A stretch of DNA of 9,603 nucleotides from Candidatus Zhuqueibacterota bacterium 4484_87 (GTDB lineage Bacteria > Zhuqueibacterota > Zhuqueibacteria > Thermofontimicrobiales > Thermofontimicrobiaceae), in NCBI GenBank assembly GCA_002085355.1, contig NATN01000001.1, positions 1 through 9,603 of the forward strand, written 5' to 3'. The notes beneath the pieces are model-generated. The model saw only the letters and a list, made by a program, of their open reading frames with translations, did no database searches and was not told the DNA's origin. Shown here in pieces: positions 1 through 6,741 of the stretch (the first letter of the stretch is position 1; every line of letters starts with the position of its first letter). Position numbers and translations under genes: made by a program.

Positions 1-247
1 CTTGTAAATAGTCATTTATCTGCCAGTCAACCGGATCTTCGCTTTGATTTCCGTATTCATCAAGTTTTTGGAAAAAATATCCTTTTCGGTGTACCAATGT
101 AACGCCAACCATGGGAATTTTCAAATTGGCTGCGGAACGCAAAGTATCGCCGGCGAGCACGCCAAGGCCGCCACTGTAAGTCGGCATACCTGGTTCCAGA
201 GCAATCTCCATGGTGAAATAGGCAACGTTTCTGTCGTCTGTCATCAT
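1..247 (-). CDS. glgP: Alpha-glucan (glycogen/maltodextrin) phosphorylase, N-terminal part only
   Basis: This is the first 82 codons of a gene that runs off the left edge of the window. The translation begins MMTDDRNVAYFTMEIALEPG and continues with the stretch TYSGGLGVLAGDTLRSAANL (residues 23-42), then VGVTLVHRKGYFFQKLDEYG. This is the N-terminal signature of GT35 phosphorylases of the bacterial/archaeal alpha-glucan phosphorylase subfamily. These enzymes release glucose-1-phosphate from glycogen or maltodextrin in the cytoplasm with pyridoxal phosphate. The PLP-binding and catalytic C-terminal regions lie outside the window, so activity cannot be judged. Two ATG codons are adjacent (247 and 244). 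AGGA sits nine bases before the ATG at 247, so I prefer that one. A promoter candidate (326-354) and a terminator-like hairpin (293-323) lie just upstream, suggesting the gene is transcribed separately from the DHH gene before it. Confidence 0.9.
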   Translation of the reverse strand, partial: MMTDDRNVAYFTMEIALEPGMPTYSGGLGVLAGDTLRSAANLKIPMVGVTLVHRKGYFFQKLDEYGNQSEDPVDWQINDYLQ

Positions 248-292
248 AATACTGCTTCCTGATTTTATTTTAATTTTTCATTTATTCTGCTT

Positions 293-323
293 AAAAACAG
301 GCGATTGGAAAGAATCGAGCCTG
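293..323 (-). terminator. Intrinsic terminator after the DHH phosphoesterase gene
   Basis: In the minus-strand transcript, CAGGC-TC-GATT pairs with AATC-GCCTG around a six-base loop. This gives nine base pairs with a two-base bulge, followed directly by TTTTT (297-293). It starts about 92 bases after the DHH stop codon and ends about 45 bases before the phosphorylase ATG. It overlaps the predicted transcription start of the phosphorylase. Transcripts begun at that promoter would lack the outer part of the left arm, whereas read-through from upstream would make the full hairpin. Confidence 0.6.
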
Positions 324-325
324 CA

Positions 326-354
326 AATATACGATAAATTATTGATTTATTCAA
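326..354 (-). promoter_or_regulatory. Candidate promoter for the alpha-glucan phosphorylase gene
   Basis: On the minus strand TTGAAT (354-349) is followed after exactly 17 bases by TATATT (331-326), a good housekeeping-sigma arrangement. The same stretch also fits the Bacteroidota pattern TTG-N20-TAnnTTTG, as TATATTTG at 331-324. The start of transcription would fall near 317-320, about 70 bases before the ATG at 247. The spacer contains the inverted repeat ATAAAT/ATTTAT (334-339 and 345-350), which could be an operator or simply AT-rich chance. The motifs are read directly; the activity is inferred. Confidence 0.5.
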
Positions 355-415
355 TGAAAATTTTCAAAAAAATGAAGCACTTCCCATTGAAACTAACATA
401 TTTTCATTGGATTGG

Positions 416-1480
416 CTAATCATCTAAATTTTCAGATTCTCCATCGTTAATTACGGCGTTCCAGGAAACATTTTTGAAGCCAAGATTTCGCGCCAATTTA
501 TTGGATAGTGTCATTTCCAAAGATAAAATTTCTTCTTCAGTCAAGTTATTGAGCGAAATTTTCCCGCCGGCGAACATTCCATGCCCTCCGCTGTTTTTCT
601 TATCGTTGACGATACGCTGGATCATATTGCCTGCTCTGGCATTTGGATTTGAGGAGCGCAATGATAAATGCAAATCTCCATTGAAGCGTCCGGTGCACAA
701 GCTCCAGCTTATGCGTGTGTGCCGGAGTAGCAGATCAGCCATTTCCCCGACGATTTCCGGAGCGTCTATTTCTCCCAGATGGGAACAAATAATCTGCCGG
801 TAGCTGATCGTTCTGTGCAGCGTTTTGGCTAATGTGATGAAATAAGAGCGCGGCAATTTGGGCTGGGAAATTTTTGCTAATTTGCGCATGTTTGCTTTGG
901 AGAAAACTGCGAGGTATGAATTGATGTCGCGTTGACTTGTTTCGCGCCCCAGGTCCTGAGTCTCCGAGCGAATGGCATAAGAAAGCGCAGTGGCAAGATT
1001 TGATGGAATTTGAATGTCAGCCGCAATCAGGAGTTCAACAAAAAGTGTGGATAAAGCACCTATCTCATTGTCAACGATGCTGAAAACGACATTCTTACTA
1101 CGCCTTAGCGGATGATGATCAAAAACAAGATGACATAATTTCCCGGGTGGGAACGAATTATTTCCTGCGCCGGGTTGCGTGTCCAGCATAGCGATGCAAT
1201 CGTATCGATTCAAGCGCAAACGGCTTAGTTGCTTCAAACGGATTTTCAGCTCGCGGATCATAGCGATATTTTCAGCTCTACCGATAAAGCCGCCATAAGC
1301 AATACTCGTTTGTAACCTGAATTTTTCCCGTGCCAGAAAAGATAGCGCCATTGCCGAAGCCATGGCATCTGGATCAGGGTAATTGTGCAAAACGCAGAGC
1401 AGACGCTTTTTACCTGCAAATACTTTTTCTATTTGTTGTAACTGACTATTTGTTTTTGCTAATGGACTGTTTTGATTCAT
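416..1480 (-). CDS. DHH/DHHA1-family phosphoesterase (NrnA/RecJ-like)
   Basis: This 354-residue cytoplasmic protein has the full DHH motif set: HNYPDPDA with H32, D36 and D38 (motif I), MLDTQ with D100 (motif II), the signature FDHHPLRR with D121-H123 (motif III), and ETQDLGR with D176 (motif IV). A C-terminal DHHA1 domain follows, with GGHGMFAGG at 298-306. These residues bind two Mn ions in the family, which includes NrnA oligoribonuclease/pAp phosphatase, cyclic dinucleotide phosphodiesterases and RecJ. The length is close to NrnA (somewhat over 300 residues) and too short for RecJ. There is no membrane or PAS segment, so it is not GdpP. Likely substrates are short oligoribonucleotides or pAp; this is a family-level inference. 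The ATG at 1480 has only a weak CAGG upstream. The gene follows the beta-CASP gene by 86 bases with no clear promoter between, so the two are probably co-transcribed. Confidence 0.88.
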   Translation of the reverse strand: MNQNSPLAKTNSQLQQIEKVFAGKKRLLCVLHNYPDPDAMASAMALSFLAREKFRLQTSIAYGGFIGRAENIAMIRELKIRLKQLSRLRLNRYDCIAMLDTQPGAGNNSFPPGKLCHLVFDHHPLRRSKNVVFSIVDNEIGALSTLFVELLIAADIQIPSNLATALSYAIRSETQDLGRETSQRDINSYLAVFSKANMRKLAKISQPKLPRSYFITLAKTLHRTISYRQIICSHLGEIDAPEIVGEMADLLLRHTRISWSLCTGRFNGDLHLSLRSSNPNARAGNMIQRIVNDKKNSGGHGMFAGGKISLNNLTEEEILSLEMTLSNKLARNLGFKNVSWNAVINDGESENLDD

Positions 1481-1566
1481 AAAACTATTTTTTGCCTGAA
1501 AGTGAATATATGCTAAAAAATCCGTTGAACGCCGGAGCTTTTACTTTTGTGCCCGGAAATATTTTA

Positions 1567-2973
1567 TCAGTCAAGAACGACCGCGTCTTCGTATTTGGGA
1601 ACAGATACATTCCAGCCTTTTTGTTCGCGGACGGTCTTGGCGAATTCGTGCGCTGCTTCAGCTTCCCCATGGGTGATAAAGACATGTTTCGGCGGATTAT
1701 TTAATCCGGAAAGCCAGTGCAGCAATTCATTTTTATCTGCGTGAGCGGAAAAACCGTGCAATTGTTCAACTTTCGCGCGAACAGGGAGATACTGCCCCAA
1801 TATCCTCACTTCCGGATCGCCGTCAACAATTCGCCTGCCCAAGGTACCGACCGCCTGATAGCCGACGAACAGGATTGTGCTTTCCCTGCGGGAAATATTT
1901 GCTGCCAGATGATGTTTGACTCTGCCGCCGGTGCACATGCCGGAACCGGCGATGATAATCACGGTTCCTTTCACATGGTTAATCGCTTTGGATTCATCCA
2001 CTGTGCGGGTCATTTTCAGCCTCGGCAAATTGAACGGGGAGTCATCCTGCTTGAGTAATTTTTGCATTTCATCATCGAAAAGCTCCGGATGCTCGCGGAA
2101 GATTTTCGTCACCTTTATCGCCATTGGGCTGTCGAGAAACATGAGCAAATGGGGGATTTTGTTTTCCATTAATAAATTATTGAGATAGTAAATTACTTCT
2201 TGAGATCTTTCTACGGCAAAGCTTGGAATGATGATATTCCCGCCGCGTCTCTCAGTGTCGTTGATTATGTCAGCCAATAAATCGGCAATATTTGATCGGT
2301 CACCGTGAAGGCGATTCCCGTATGTCGATTCCATGATGATGTAATCAGCCTCGGTGAAAAGTGTTGGATCTTCCAAAATAGGTGTATCCCAGCGGCCAAT
2401 ATCACCGGAAAAAATGATTTTTCGAGTTTGGCCATTTTGACGAATGCGCAGTTCGATGTTAGATGAACCTAAAATGTGACCGGCTTCGTGAAAAATTGCT
2501 TCGAAGCCGTCTCCTAAATGTATAGGAGTTTCCAGCTCGAGAGGCTGAAAATGGGGAAGCACCGCTTCAGCGTCTTCCGTGTTGTACAAGGGAACTTCCG
2601 GATGGGGGCCTTTTCTTCCTTCTTTTGCATGTCGCTTTGCTTTAAATTTTGCGTCTTCGACCTGGATGTGAGCCGAATCCAACAAAATAATTTTGGCAAT
2701 ATCCGCAGTCGCCTGCGTTGAAATAATGTCTCCGTCAAAACCATCTTTCATCAATTTAGGCAAATAGCCGCAATGGTCCAGATGAGCATGAGTCAGCAAA
2801 ACTGTGTCAATGGAATCCGGAGCAACCGGAAAAGGGTCCCAGTTTCTGCTGCGCAAATTACGTTCCTGATAAAGTCCGCAATCAATGAGTATGCGTTTGC
2901 CGTTGGCTTCTACTAAATACCGTGAGCCGGTAACATTTTGAGCCGCACCTAAAAAGCTGATTTTGAAAGACAT
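1567..2973 (-). CDS. Beta-CASP metallo-beta-lactamase-fold RNase (Ysh1/CPSF73-like)
   Basis: This 468-residue cytoplasmic protein carries the complete metal site of the metallo-beta-lactamase fold: the opening FLGAAQNVTGS, HAHLDH (62-67), H166 in HEAGHILGS, D191 in SGDIGR, and H435 in FITHGE. The beta-CASP insertion is intact, with MESTYGNR (motif A, E215), AGSGMCTGGRVKHHL (motif B, 342-356) and HGFSAHAD (motif C, 406-413). The C-terminal RNA-specificity (RMMBL) segment surrounds GFSAHAD. Members of this bacterial/archaeal group are predicted or shown to be endo- or 5'-exoribonucleases. There is no KH domain as in archaeal aCPSF1, and the protein is not the longer RNase J. The ATG at 2973 is preceded by a GGGG ribosome-binding site at six bases. 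A promoter candidate lies at 3035-3065. The DHH nuclease gene follows in the same orientation, suggesting a shared role in RNA turnover; that link is inference. Confidence 0.92.
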   Translation of the reverse strand: MSFKISFLGAAQNVTGSRYLVEANGKRILIDCGLYQERNLRSRNWDPFPVAPDSIDTVLLTHAHLDHCGYLPKLMKDGFDGDIISTQATADIAKIILLDSAHIQVEDAKFKAKRHAKEGRKGPHPEVPLYNTEDAEAVLPHFQPLELETPIHLGDGFEAIFHEAGHILGSSNIELRIRQNGQTRKIIFSGDIGRWDTPILEDPTLFTEADYIIMESTYGNRLHGDRSNIADLLADIINDTERRGGNIIIPSFAVERSQEVIYYLNNLLMENKIPHLLMFLDSPMAIKVTKIFREHPELFDDEMQKLLKQDDSPFNLPRLKMTRTVDESKAINHVKGTVIIIAGSGMCTGGRVKHHLAANISRRESTILFVGYQAVGTLGRRIVDGDPEVRILGQYLPVRAKVEQLHGFSAHADKNELLHWLSGLNNPPKHVFITHGEAEAAHEFAKTVREQKGWNVSVPKYEDAVVLD

Positions 2974-3034
2974 AATATCCCCGCTTCATTAAGTTGTGTG
3001 TTGGAAATGGTTTCTCTTATTTTGAATGAAGAAT

Positions 3035-3065
3035 CAAAAATACGAAAAATTATCGTAACTTGCAA
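3035..3065 (-). promoter_or_regulatory. Candidate promoter for the beta-CASP/DHH gene pair
   Basis: On the minus strand TTGCAA (3065-3060) is followed after 17 bases by TATTTT (3042-3037). It also reads as TTG-N20-TATTTTTG, the same geometry as the phosphorylase promoter candidate. Transcription would start near 3029, about 55 bases before the ATG at 2973. The spacer holds a short stem, TACGA/TCGTA (3041-3045 and 3053-3057). With the adjacent A tract this could instead be read as a weak terminator of the lipid kinase gene, but five base pairs is poor for that. Confidence 0.45.
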
Positions 3066-3099
3066 TATGAAAAATGTTGTTTGTCACTGATAATTTAAA

Positions 3100-4029
3100 T
3101 TATTGCTTAAAATAGTGCTCCCCTTTGGGATTAAAAATCACTCGCAAAGCATGAGGCGCAGTGGAGACTTTGAATTTAGATGCAAAATAGAGCTCGCCGT
3201 CGAGATGCGCTGGCACGTCGTTATCAAATTCAAACGATATTTCTTTGGTTAAAAAATAATTCACTTCGGGATCATTCACGTGCGTTTGTTTCATCACACG
3301 GACAAGTTTCTGCAATCGCTTGATTCGCGAAAGTTTTTCCATACGGCAGACATTCAAATAATTATCGTTAGCAATGGCGTCAGGCGTCAAATAAAAACCT
3401 CCGGCTAAACGTCTGCCATTGGCAACTGTATTGAGAAATGTGTGACTGATGCTTTCTTCGCCATTGTGGCGAATGATCATTTTCTGTTCCTGATATGTCA
3501 TTATCGTTTTTAAAATATGCCACAAATATTTATTTTTCCCGCCTTTTTTGACAGATTTGCTGTTTTCCTCTTCGTAATTTTCAGCAGCAACCTGGGCGTC
3601 AAATCCCAGGCCCATGCCATTGAGGAAGTAGCGGTCGTTGCATTTTCCGACGTCCATAGAGGCGGTATTTTGCTGCCAAAAAATTTCCCATTCGGTATCT
3701 GTGAATTTATCTGAAAAACCAAGAATATGGATGAAATCATTTCCTGTTCCAGCAGGGATCGCGCCGAAAGTGACATTTTGCTTGTCAATAAGCGGCTGAA
3801 TTGCTTCGTTGAATGTACCGTCTCCGCCGACAGCGATGATGTGGGTTATACCCTGGTTGAGAAAATCTTTGGAAATTTGGGTGGCATGGCCTTTTTTCTC
3901 AGTGAAAATGACTGGCGCGGAAAGAGAGTGTTGCTTTATTTTTTCTTGAACAATTCCCGCGTACTCTTCAGCGAAGCCGCTTCCTGCGACCGGGTTGATG
4001 ATGAAGCCCCATTTTTCTTTGTCAGACAT
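3100..4029 (-). CDS. YegS/diacylglycerol-kinase-family lipid kinase
   Basis: This 309-residue protein has the diacylglycerol-kinase catalytic fold. It shows a phosphate-binding INPVAGSG near the start (residues 11-18), the nucleotide-binding VGGDGTFNEA (67-76) and IPAGTGNDF (91-99), and a late HLDGELYF motif typical of YegS/DgkB-like enzymes. Such enzymes transfer the gamma phosphate of ATP to a lipid hydroxyl (diacylglycerol, phosphatidylglycerol or a sphingoid base) at the inner face of the membrane. The substrate here cannot be told from sequence. No transmembrane helix is apparent, as is usual in the family. I place the start at the ATG at 4029 because AGAGAGGG precedes it by six bases. 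A TTG at 4065 in the same frame would add 12 residues but has no ribosome-binding site. The gene lies 47 bases after the PAS-HD-GYP gene and is probably co-transcribed with it. Confidence 0.9.
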   Translation of the reverse strand: MSDKEKWGFIINPVAGSGFAEEYAGIVQEKIKQHSLSAPVIFTEKKGHATQISKDFLNQGITHIIAVGGDGTFNEAIQPLIDKQNVTFGAIPAGTGNDFIHILGFSDKFTDTEWEIFWQQNTASMDVGKCNDRYFLNGMGLGFDAQVAAENYEEENSKSVKKGGKNKYLWHILKTIMTYQEQKMIIRHNGEESISHTFLNTVANGRRLAGGFYLTPDAIANDNYLNVCRMEKLSRIKRLQKLVRVMKQTHVNDPEVNYFLTKEISFEFDNDVPAHLDGELYFASKFKVSTAPHALRVIFNPKGEHYFKQ

Positions 4030-4076
4030 GGTTTTCCCTCTCTGTGGTAAAACTTGAATGTTCAAATGGAATGCAT

Positions 4077-6314
4077 TTAGCGTTTGTTATCATCAAAATG
4101 GAATCCTTGCTCTTTGATCAAATAAATGCAGACATCGACTATTTTCGGGTCGTATAATATCCCTTTTCCTTTTTCGAGTTCTTCAATAGCCTTTTCCATT
4201 CCTAGTGCTGGTCGATAGGGACGATGCGAGGAAATTGGTTCCACGACATCAGCAACAGCGATAATTTTTGCTTCCAGCATGATTTCCTCTGATTTCAAAC
4301 CCTGTGGATAGCCGGAGCCGTCGAGACGTTCATGATGCTGAAAGACTATTTCAGCAATGGGCCAGGGGAAATTTATTGTCCGAAGAATTTCGTAGCCAAA
4401 TCCGGGGTGCGTTTTGAGTAGTGTATATTCGATTTCGGATAATTGTCCCGGTTTATTTAAAATTTCCGCCGGCACATTGAGATTCCCAATGTCATGTAGC
4501 AAACTGGCAACGCGCAACCCTTCTATTTGATTTTCCGGAAGTCCTAATTCCCGTGCGATAGCGCACGCCAATTTTGCGACGCCCATCTGATGACCAGCAG
4601 TGTACGGATCGCGCATTTCAACTGCTGCGGTCAGCGCCCGAATAGTTCCGTCCAGCGCTTGTTTGAGGTTGTTGAGGCTTTGCTGCAAATCTTTTTTTGT
4701 TTCATTCAATTCAGTCAAATCAACGTTCAAACAATACAATTCAGGAATATTCTGGCTGGTGCGTAGCATGACATGCGTGGAGTGAGCCTCGAATGTGGAC
4801 CCGTCTTTGCGGAGCAAACTGGTCTCTTCGGGCATAATCGTCTTTCCGTTTTTCAACCATTCGTCAATGGATTTTTTCATTTTTTCACGGCTGTGATCAG
4901 GGTAAATTATTTTTTCCAGCGGCTGCTGAAATACTTCTTCATCGGTGAAACCGAAAAATTGTACAGCAGCTTTGTTCCAGAAAAAGATGCGATGGTCAGT
5001 ATCGTAGCCTATGACAGCAATGCTGGGCACATTCTCAATCAGCGACCGAAAACGTTTTTCACTATTTCGGAGGGCAATTTCCGCCTGCTTTTGTTGAGTG
5101 ATGTCGATAATGATCCCTTCCAACGTGAGCAAAGTTTCGTTCTCATCGAATACACCGCGTCCCTGTTCCCAGACCCATTTTTTACCGTTATTTGCAGCTA
5201 AAATTTGGTATTCCAGCCGATAGGGCGTGCGTTCGTTGATTGCTTTTTGAATCTCCTGCCAGACATAATCACGAAATTCAGGCAAAATCAGGTCGGCGTA
5301 GGCGACTCGATTGTTGCTGACAAAATCTTCCGGCGGATAGCCGGTGACATTGAAGCTGCCTTTGCTGACAAATTTCATCGTGAATTTTTTGTCATTCATG
5401 CGCCGGTATGCCATGCCGGGCAAATTGCTCATAAAGTTGGACAGGGCGCGTTGGCTTTCCATGAAGCTTCTGCCAACATTGACGATATCGCTAATGTCGC
5501 GCACATAAAACATTGTGTGCGTTTCATTGGAAAAAATAACCCGTCTCGAACGTAACTCTACCGGCACCTTTAGATTGCTGTCGGTGCGAATGTAGGTTTC
5601 ATAGTAATTTATTTCACCGGTAAGCATCGTAGGAAAGTCTTCGTAAACCTGATCTCGAACATCCGGATGCACAAATTCCAAAAAATGACGGTCGAGCAAT
5701 TCTGATCGTCCCATTTCATGCAAAAGGGACGCTGCGAGGTTTACATCCAGCAAAATACCGTTTTCATCGAGAACGTAAATGGCATCAGGTGAGCTTTCAA
5801 AAAGATAGCGAAATTTCTTTTCGCTCTGCTGAAGCTCAATCTGGGCTTTCTTGTGTAGCGTTACGTCGCGAATGACGCATTGAATGGCTGGTTTGTTATC
5901 ATAGACAATCGGCGCGCCCAATGTTTCCAGAGAAATATTTTCCCCGTCTTTTCGTACACCAATAAATTCGTAATGCACAACCGGCAGTACACCGGAAATT
6001 TGTTCGTCAATTTTTGTTTTGACTGCATTCCAATCTTGCACCGACACGAGATTTCTGATGTGCAGGCCGATCATTTCATCTTTATCGTCATATCCGAAAA
6101 TTTCCGCTAACCGTTGATTGCAAAAACGGATGCAATTGTCTTGTACAATGTACAAACCTTCGAGTGAATTCTCTACGAATTGTCTGTAACGCGCTTCAAT
6201 TTCAGCAGTGCGGCTCAATTTTCGCCTGTTTTTAGTTTTGGGAGAAGTTTTTGTTTTTGAAGATTGTAAATTTTTATCGGCCGTGGAATTTGTTTTTGGC
6301 TCTTTTTTGTTCAT
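4077..6314 (-). CDS. Multi-PAS HD-GYP protein, predicted cyclic di-GMP phosphodiesterase
   Basis: This 745-residue protein has no transmembrane helix or receiver domain, so it is probably a soluble sensor. A lysine-rich tail (about 1-35) is followed by four tandem PAS domains, at roughly 42-160, 166-280, 292-410 and 420-538. Each ends in a PAC-like turn such as VIRDVTLHKKAQ, YVRDISD, IIDITQQKQAEIAL or LNVDLTELNE. A short coiled-coil linker leads to the HD-GYP domain (about 555-736). The HD pair is in LHDIGNLNVPAEIL (H607, D608), and the GYP loop is in HHERLDGSGYP (660-670), followed by HRPYRPALG. The family hydrolyses cyclic di-GMP, so ligand or redox sensing by PAS probably controls the enzyme. 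The usual HDIGK lysine is asparagine here (N611). I use the ATG at 6314; a TTG at 6341 would add nine residues, and neither has a strong ribosome-binding site. The lipid kinase gene follows 47 bases later. Confidence 0.92.
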   Translation of the reverse strand: MNKKEPKTNSTADKNLQSSKTKTSPKTKNRRKLSRTAEIEARYRQFVENSLEGLYIVQDNCIRFCNQRLAEIFGYDDKDEMIGLHIRNLVSVQDWNAVKTKIDEQISGVLPVVHYEFIGVRKDGENISLETLGAPIVYDNKPAIQCVIRDVTLHKKAQIELQQSEKKFRYLFESSPDAIYVLDENGILLDVNLAASLLHEMGRSELLDRHFLEFVHPDVRDQVYEDFPTMLTGEINYYETYIRTDSNLKVPVELRSRRVIFSNETHTMFYVRDISDIVNVGRSFMESQRALSNFMSNLPGMAYRRMNDKKFTMKFVSKGSFNVTGYPPEDFVSNNRVAYADLILPEFRDYVWQEIQKAINERTPYRLEYQILAANNGKKWVWEQGRGVFDENETLLTLEGIIIDITQQKQAEIALRNSEKRFRSLIENVPSIAVIGYDTDHRIFFWNKAAVQFFGFTDEEVFQQPLEKIIYPDHSREKMKKSIDEWLKNGKTIMPEETSLLRKDGSTFEAHSTHVMLRTSQNIPELYCLNVDLTELNETKKDLQQSLNNLKQALDGTIRALTAAVEMRDPYTAGHQMGVAKLACAIARELGLPENQIEGLRVASLLHDIGNLNVPAEILNKPGQLSEIEYTLLKTHPGFGYEILRTINFPWPIAEIVFQHHERLDGSGYPQGLKSEEIMLEAKIIAVADVVEPISSHRPYRPALGMEKAIEELEKGKGILYDPKIVDVCIYLIKEQGFHFDDNKR

Positions 6315-6369
6315 TTGAAAATATTTTCCGAGTTTATTCAAAACGTACTATTGAGCTAATAAAATATTT

Positions 6370-6535
6370 GCCACGGAGGCGCAGAGCTCACAGAGGTAAA
6401 AAGCAATAAAATCAATTTACCAGCCACCCGATAAAGATTGCTTTGTCATATTTAAAACCCAAACATACAAATAGCAAATGCCAGAATTAAGTAATGTGTG
6501 TATGGGCTTATCATTGCCCTCCGTGTCTCGGTGGC
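6370..6535. repeat. Imperfect inverted-repeat element of the CACGGAG/CACAGAG type
   Basis: The left arm (6370-6396) begins GCCACGGAGGCGCAGAG and continues with CTCACAGAGG, showing a loose eight-base rhythm of C-R-C-R-GAG units. The right arm (6518-6535) reads CCTCCGTGTCTCGGTGGC. The outer 17 bases of the arms are complementary at 13 positions, with ends GCCAC and GTGGC. The interior of about 120 bases is AT-rich and non-coding, and I see no flanking target-site duplication. Similar purine-rich 'CACAGAGRCACAGAG' strings recur as dispersed non-coding repeats in many environmental bacteria; I recall this as general knowledge and could not search for it. The arms differ from the flanks in composition. 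Confidence 0.6.
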
Positions 6536-6584
6536 TGAATAGTGCTAGAAATTCGTCAAAAGGCAACGAACCTAATTTCCTATG

Positions 6585-6601
6585 AGAAACTTAAAGTTTC
6601 T
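6585..6601. repeat. Short palindrome AGAAACTT-A-AAGTTTCT
   Basis: An eight-base arm is perfectly repeated in inverse around a single base. It lies about 270 bases upstream of the PAS-HD-GYP start and 140 bases after ccmB. It could be a regulator-binding site or a small cruciform. There is no T tract on either side, so it does not look like a terminator. No known operator is recognised. Confidence 0.35.
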
Positions 6602-6741
6602 TGAAAGTTACTTCAAAACAAAGCATTCAGAAAATCACGTATAGGGTGATTCTTTAGTAATATAAATAATATCAGTAAATTAGTCAAGTTAATAATGTAA
6701 AAAAGAGAAGGAATGTCGAAAGCGGCTCTTAATTTGATTTG

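Larger units (their letters stand above)
6315..6741. other. Non-coding gap with repeat element between ccmB and the PAS-HD-GYP gene
   Basis: These 427 bases contain no convincing reading frame on either strand. They hold an imperfect inverted repeat (6370-6535), a 17-base palindrome (6585-6601) and a weak hairpin. In the hairpin, AATCAC/GTGATT (6633-6638 and 6646-6651) stands about 90 bases after the ccmB stop and is followed on the minus strand by TTCT; it might end the ccm transcript. No good promoter for the PAS-HD-GYP gene was found. The best candidate, TTGCTA-N17-TAAATA on the minus strand near 6450-6478, is poor. The stretch from 6652 to 6741 shows nothing beyond AT-rich sequence. Confidence 0.6.

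Noticed and set aside
1481..1566. A possible terminator on the minus strand between the beta-CASP and DHH genes: TCCG/CGGA followed by TTTTTT.
   Set aside because: The stem is only four base pairs with an eight-base loop, too weak to support; the two genes are better read as one unit.
3036..3057. Stem TACGA/TCGTA followed by five T on the minus strand, as a terminator of the lipid kinase gene.
   Set aside because: The stem has only five base pairs, and the same bases make a better promoter for the beta-CASP gene.
3090..3103. Fourteen-base palindrome ATAATTTAAATTAT at the lipid kinase stop codon.
   Set aside because: It consists only of A and T in an AT-rich spacer and overlaps a stop codon; chance is the simplest explanation.
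4030..4065. Longer lipid kinase form starting at TTG 4065.
   Set aside because: It has no ribosome-binding site, whereas the ATG at 4029 has AGAGAGGG at good spacing and gives a normal family N-terminus.
6450..6478. Possible promoter TTGCTA-N17-TAAATA for the PAS-HD-GYP gene, and TATGTTTG in the same stretch.
   Set aside because: The -10 matches poorly, there is no TTG at the right distance for the alternative reading, and it lies inside the repeat element.
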